From Streptomyces sp. SCSIO 30461 (GTDB lineage Bacteria; Actinomycetota; Actinomycetes; Streptomycetales; Streptomycetaceae), in assembly GCF_037023745.1 (NCBI RefSeq), contig NZ_CP146101.1, forward strand, positions 4,766,001 through 4,830,000: a stretch of DNA of 64,000 bases, in the 5' to 3' direction. Positions within the stretch are counted from its first letter, which is position 1; every line of letters starts with the position of its first letter. The notes beneath the pieces were generated by a model that was not told the DNA's origin, ran no database searches, and saw only the letters and a list, made by a program, of their open reading frames with translations. Position numbers and translations under genes: made by a program. Shown piece after piece: positions 61,230 to 64,000 of the stretch.

Positions 61230-61722
61230 CTTCTGTCCTTCTCTCTCGCGTTGTCCCGTGTCTGAGGTGAGCGCCGGGCTGGGGGGCTGCCTTCACGACT
61301 GCTCCTCGGCCCGGCACCGCTCAAGCATCGGGCCCGCAGGGGGGCCAAGGCTTGGTGGAGGTCTGAGGCTCGCCTGAGGGCGGGCTGAGGACGGGCTGAG
61401 GGTGCTTCTCTCAGTGGGCGAGCCGGGTTGACGGGCGCGTGCGAGCACCACGTCCGGCGAACCGGACGCCAGCGGAGTAGGTGCGGCTGCTGGGATGTTC
61501 GCTTTGCGCGCTGCAGGCCGCGCCCCTGAGCACCGACAACAGCAGACGGCCGGAGTTCGAGCAGCCCGCACGTGGGCCGGCGCGGGGCCCGCCCGGGGAA
61601 TCAGGCCGAGCAGTTCTGGGGGCAACCCGGGCCTGCCCCGCACGCCCGGTCGCCAGGACCGCCTTCGTCGACCCGAATGGCTGATGACGCGGTCACGGCC
61701 GTCCGGTGCTGGCAGAGGCCCG
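61230..61722. other. Gap between the secreted-protein gene and paralog 2
   Basis: About 490 bp. No gene was recognised; frames on both strands are Pro/Arg/Ala-rich without motifs. It contains the upstream region of the secreted-protein gene (reverse strand) near 61230-61300, and presumably its promoter. Confidence 0.4.
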
Positions 61723-61757
61723 GCGTGGCCTCGGCTGCCGGATTTCCGAGGCCACGC
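61723..61757. terminator. 12-bp hairpin after paralog 2
   Basis: Arms 61723-61734 and 61746-61757 are exact complements with an 11-nt loop, 3 bp beyond the stop of the reverse-strand hydrolase gene. Confidence 0.72.
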
Positions 61758-61760
61758 GGC

Positions 61761-62996
61761 TCACTCGGTCAGGAAGGCGTCGATGTGTGACAGGAACTCG
61801 TCCCAGGCCGGTTCGAACGCGGTGAGCAGGTGACTGCGGCTCTTGAGCAGGACCAGCCGACTGTCGGGAATGAGCGCGGCCAGCTCATTGGCCTGCGAGG
61901 CCGGCACCCGCTCGTCGTCCCGGGAGTGGAGGATCAGCGTCGGACAGGCCACCCTGTGGGCGATGTCGGACACGTCGATCCCGGCGAACTCCTCAAGGAA
62001 GCGCACCCCGTTGGACGGCGAGGTCGTCTGCCGCTGGAAAGCGCTGAACCGGTCCCAGTCCTCCGGCGTGCCGTCGGGCAGGAACTGGGAGGCGAAGACC
62101 CTAAGGAATCTGGGGTCCTGGTGGATCCATCCCACCCTGGCCACATCCAGGTCGAGGGCCGCCTCGGCGCCCTCGGTCTCGCTTCGGGCCCGGACCTGCC
62201 GTCCCCGGGCGTAGGCCCCGGCGAGGATCAGCCGGCTGACCCGCTCCGGATGGCGCACGGCATAGGCCACCGCCACCGCACCGCCCTGCGACACCCCGAG
62301 CAGAGGGAACCTGTCGAGCCCCACGGCCTCGACCACGGTCTCCAGATCGTCGACCCAGTCCTCGAACGTGAAGCGCGGAACCACCCAGTCGGACAGACCG
62401 CACCCGCGCTCGTCGTAGCGGATCAGCCGGTGGTTGCGGGCGAGCCCTCTCAGCCAGTGCGACCACACCGGAGTCGTCCACTCCAGGTCGAGATGGGACA
62501 TCCAGTTGGCCGCCTTGAGCAGGGGCGGGCCCGAGCCGACGGCGGCATAGGCGATGCGCGTTCCGTCACCGGCCCGGCAGAACCGGATGGTCTGACGATC
62601 GGCGCCGAGCGGCCCACCGCCCGCCGCCGGCTGCACACCGGCGTCACCGCCGGGTCCGTCGGGTGGCACCCCCGCCCCGAGGACCGTCGCCGCAGCCACG
62701 AACTGGTAACCCCGCCGGTGCACCGTGCGGATCGCCTGCTGTCGGCTGCCGGTGTCATCCACGGCCAACCGCGCGGTCCGCAGCGCCGTGGTGAGCGCGG
62801 CCTCGCTGACGAAGCGGTCTCCCCACACCGCGTCGAGCAGCTCATTCTTCGGCACCACGCGGTCACGATGCTCGACCAGATGTCGCAGCAGGTCAAGGGC
62901 CCGGGGCTCTACGTGCACCGGTTCGCCGGCCAGCCGGAGCTGATGCCGAGCCGTGTCCAGCTCGTACTCCCCAAAGCGATACGTGTCCCCCTCCAC
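61761..62996 (-). CDS. OmpR-type winged helix fused to an alpha/beta hydrolase, paralog 2
   Basis: A 411-residue protein, colinear with paralog 1. The DNA-binding domain reads YRFGEYELDTARHQLRLAG, LLRHLVEHRDRVVPKNELLD and TARLAVDDTGSRQQAIRTVH. The hydrolase has RYDERGCGLSDWV, nucleophile GVSQGGAVAVAY (Ser), LILHSRDDERVP (Asp) and LKSRSHLLTAFEP (His), with the same catalytic arrangement. The two hydrolases are strikingly alike (WxxLDxx..P.W.HW..GL), while linkers differ. GTG 62996 places the start as in paralog 1. The frame continues upstream to 63167, but that part has no domain character. Confidence 0.87.
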   Translation of the reverse strand: MEGDTYRFGEYELDTARHQLRLAGEPVHVEPRALDLLRHLVEHRDRVVPKNELLDAVWGDRFVSEAALTTALRTARLAVDDTGSRQQAIRTVHRRGYQFVAAATVLGAGVPPDGPGGDAGVQPAAGGGPLGADRQTIRFCRAGDGTRIAYAAVGSGPPLLKAANWMSHLDLEWTTPVWSHWLRGLARNHRLIRYDERGCGLSDWVVPRFTFEDWVDDLETVVEAVGLDRFPLLGVSQGGAVAVAYAVRHPERVSRLILAGAYARGRQVRARSETEGAEAALDLDVARVGWIHQDPRFLRVFASQFLPDGTPEDWDRFSAFQRQTTSPSNGVRFLEEFAGIDVSDIAHRVACPTLILHSRDDERVPASQANELAALIPDSRLVLLKSRSHLLTAFEPAWDEFLSHIDAFLTE

Positions 62997-63108
62997 CTTT
63001 GCAGCGTACAACTCCCGTCTATCTGCGTACACATGAACGAGTAGCAGGTACGCCGCCATAGAGCTGGCCACGGACACATGGCCGACGTGGGCGGCGCACG
63101 TCAACATC

Positions 63109-63360
63109 GCGAACCGGCCCGCCGGCAGCCCAAGCATCGCGCTGTACCACCCGACGTCTCCGTACAAGTCACTGTGGGACGTGGGCGCGATGGCACTGCT
63201 GTTGCTGCTCGAACGGCGGCAACACCAACAGCCTCGACGCGGCGGCCTCTTCGCCGGCTACATGCTGGCCTATGCCGCCGGCCGTTCGACGACCTACACC
63301 ATCCGGCTCCTGGACCGGAGCCCCCAGCAACTCGAACGCCGCATGGGCCACCGCGCCCGC
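63109..63360 (+). pseudogene. Lgt (prolipoprotein diacylglyceryl transferase)-like remnant
   Basis: A forward frame without a start reads IALYHPTSPYKSLWDVGAMA, then LLLLLERRQHQQPRRGGLFA and GYMLAYAAGRSTTYTIRLLD. This matches the C-terminal third of Lgt, which has YHPTxLYExxW and GxxFxxYxxxYxxGRFxxE. The N-terminal two-thirds (about 200 residues) are missing, and the RFxxE position is altered. It is a fragment, possibly of a second lgt copy. The remaining frame toward the window end is antisense to the last gene. Confidence 0.6.
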
Positions 63361-63396
63361 GTGGTCAGTGCCCTGGCCGGCTTCCGGGTCGCCTCA

Positions 63397-64000
63397 CTAA
63401 TTCATCGACGGCCCCCAGCGGGACACTCCGGCATCATCGAGCAAGCGGTACATATCCGCGGCGGGGAGGGAGGGGTTGGCCGCCGCTGCGTAGCTTGTGT
63501 CGGGGTCGGCGAGCATCTGCCGGAGACGAGGCAGGGGGAGCCGGGGGTCCGCGGCTGCCTGTTCCCTGGTGTGCGGGTGTCGGCTGAGGGCGTCCAGGGC
63601 TTGCGGATCGAGGCCCGGGTCCAGAAAGGCCAGGCGTCGATAGACGGGATCGAGGGCTTGGGCGAAGCGGGCGGCGAGGTCGTGAGTGGGGAAGTTGGGG
63701 TGCCGGACGAGCAGGTCTACGGCGCGGTGGGAGCTGGTCAGGTAGAGATCGAGAAGGAGATCGGCGGGGGCGTCGGGGTGGTTCTCCGCCAGCAGGAGGC
63801 GTACGGCGAAGTCATTGTCGCGGGCGAGCTGACCGACGAGGTCGTTTGGAAGCGCAGGGCAAGCCGCTGCGCTGCGACGGAGCCACGGGTGTGCGGAGTT
63901 CGCGCAGCGACGCAGGAGATCGGTATCGTGTCGGCCTTCCTCGAGTACCCAGGCAAGTGGGGAGAGACGGTCTTCCGGGGAGACGCGGTAGTCGATGTGG
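63397..64000 (-). CDS. Leucine-rich-repeat-variant-like protein, N-terminus off the window
   Basis: The reverse strand is open from the window edge to TAG 63397 (200 residues seen). The sequence is a string of 22-26-residue helical repeats with the pattern LxxLAxDPxxxVRxAVAxNP: for example DLVGQLARDNDFAVRLLLAE, DLLVRHPNFPTHDLAARFAQ and DPDTSYAAAANPSLPAADMY. This is the LRV-type (leucine-rich repeat variant) helical solenoid known in Streptomyces proteins of unknown function. The start lies outside the window. It is convergent with the Lgt fragment. Confidence 0.75.
   Translation of the reverse strand, partial: HIDYRVSPEDRLSPLAWVLEEGRHDTDLLRRCANSAHPWLRRSAAACPALPNDLVGQLARDNDFAVRLLLAENHPDAPADLLLDLYLTSSHRAVDLLVRHPNFPTHDLAARFAQALDPVYRRLAFLDPGLDPQALDALSRHPHTREQAAADPRLPLPRLRQMLADPDTSYAAAANPSLPAADMYRLLDDAGVSRWGPSMN

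Noticed and set aside
1..64000. CRISPR arrays, tRNA and rRNA genes
   Set aside because: No regularly spaced identical repeats and no tRNA-like or rRNA-like sequence was noticed on reading; a dedicated search could still find a tRNA.

Overview
The window is high-GC actinobacterial DNA, almost certainly from a Streptomyces chromosome. The evidence is the very strong G/C preference at third codon positions, frequent GTG (and some TTG) starts, promoters that look leaderless, and a set of typical Streptomyces genes: a divergent third EF-Tu, a CsbD-like protein, a mycothiol-type maleylpyruvate isomerase family protein, an HxlR regulator beside a thiolase, and an RHS protein with a DNRLRE-like module. 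No rRNA, tRNA or CRISPR array was seen. All family calls come from reading motifs and recalled family patterns; no database search was possible.

Positions 1-25.6 kb look like conserved, ordinary chromosome. In order: a trans-sulfuration-type PLP enzyme with a divergent Lrp regulator; a DUF885 hydrolase; the SbcC/SbcD double-strand-break nuclease; YigZ; a CoA-binding protein; a cupin regulator divergent from a DMT exporter; a hexapeptide acyltransferase; a FUSC-like membrane protein; small stress-type proteins; gamma-carbonic anhydrase; DedA; a hotdog thioesterase; an MFS transporter; a spermidine-synthase-like methyltransferase fold; a patatin; tuf3; a truncated AlkD; a TVP38-type membrane protein; thiolase/HxlR with two palindromic operators; and uppP.

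After the uppP terminator (25.8 kb) the character changes to an accessory region full of broken genes and mobile-element remnants. At 26-33 kb are a Uma2 nuclease-like protein, an IS982-like remnant, a large primase-helicase fusion with an Lsr2-like tail, a large 2-oxoglutarate/Fe(II) oxygenase directly upstream of it, and an IS5-like remnant. At 33.8-36.5 kb are three unknown membrane-anchored proteins. At 37-46 kb is the wreck of a natural-product cluster: carbamoyltransferase (truncated), two acyl-CoA-dehydrogenase-like flavoproteins, a free acyl carrier protein, a BtrH-like/ACP fusion (frameshifted), a prolyl-type adenylation enzyme (truncated) and a type II thioesterase (headless). The adenylation enzyme, carrier protein and flavoprotein dehydrogenase are the classic trio that makes pyrrole-2-carboxyl thioester from proline, but several parts are dead.

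At 46.2-53.9 kb a lipoprotein gene and a 2,103-residue RHS polymorphic-toxin-like gene lie between two inverted copies of a 93-bp repeat. From 54 to 64 kb are a VOC fragment, a decapitated protein kinase with a zinc-binding tail, an IS4-like remnant, and two paralogous genes fusing an OmpR-type DNA-binding domain to an alpha/beta hydrolase. Between those paralogs sits an intact IS701-family element with perfect 25-bp ends and a CTAG duplication, carrying a SUKH-like passenger gene and inserted exactly at the stop codon of a small secreted-protein gene. The window ends with an Lgt remnant and a repeat protein that runs off the edge.
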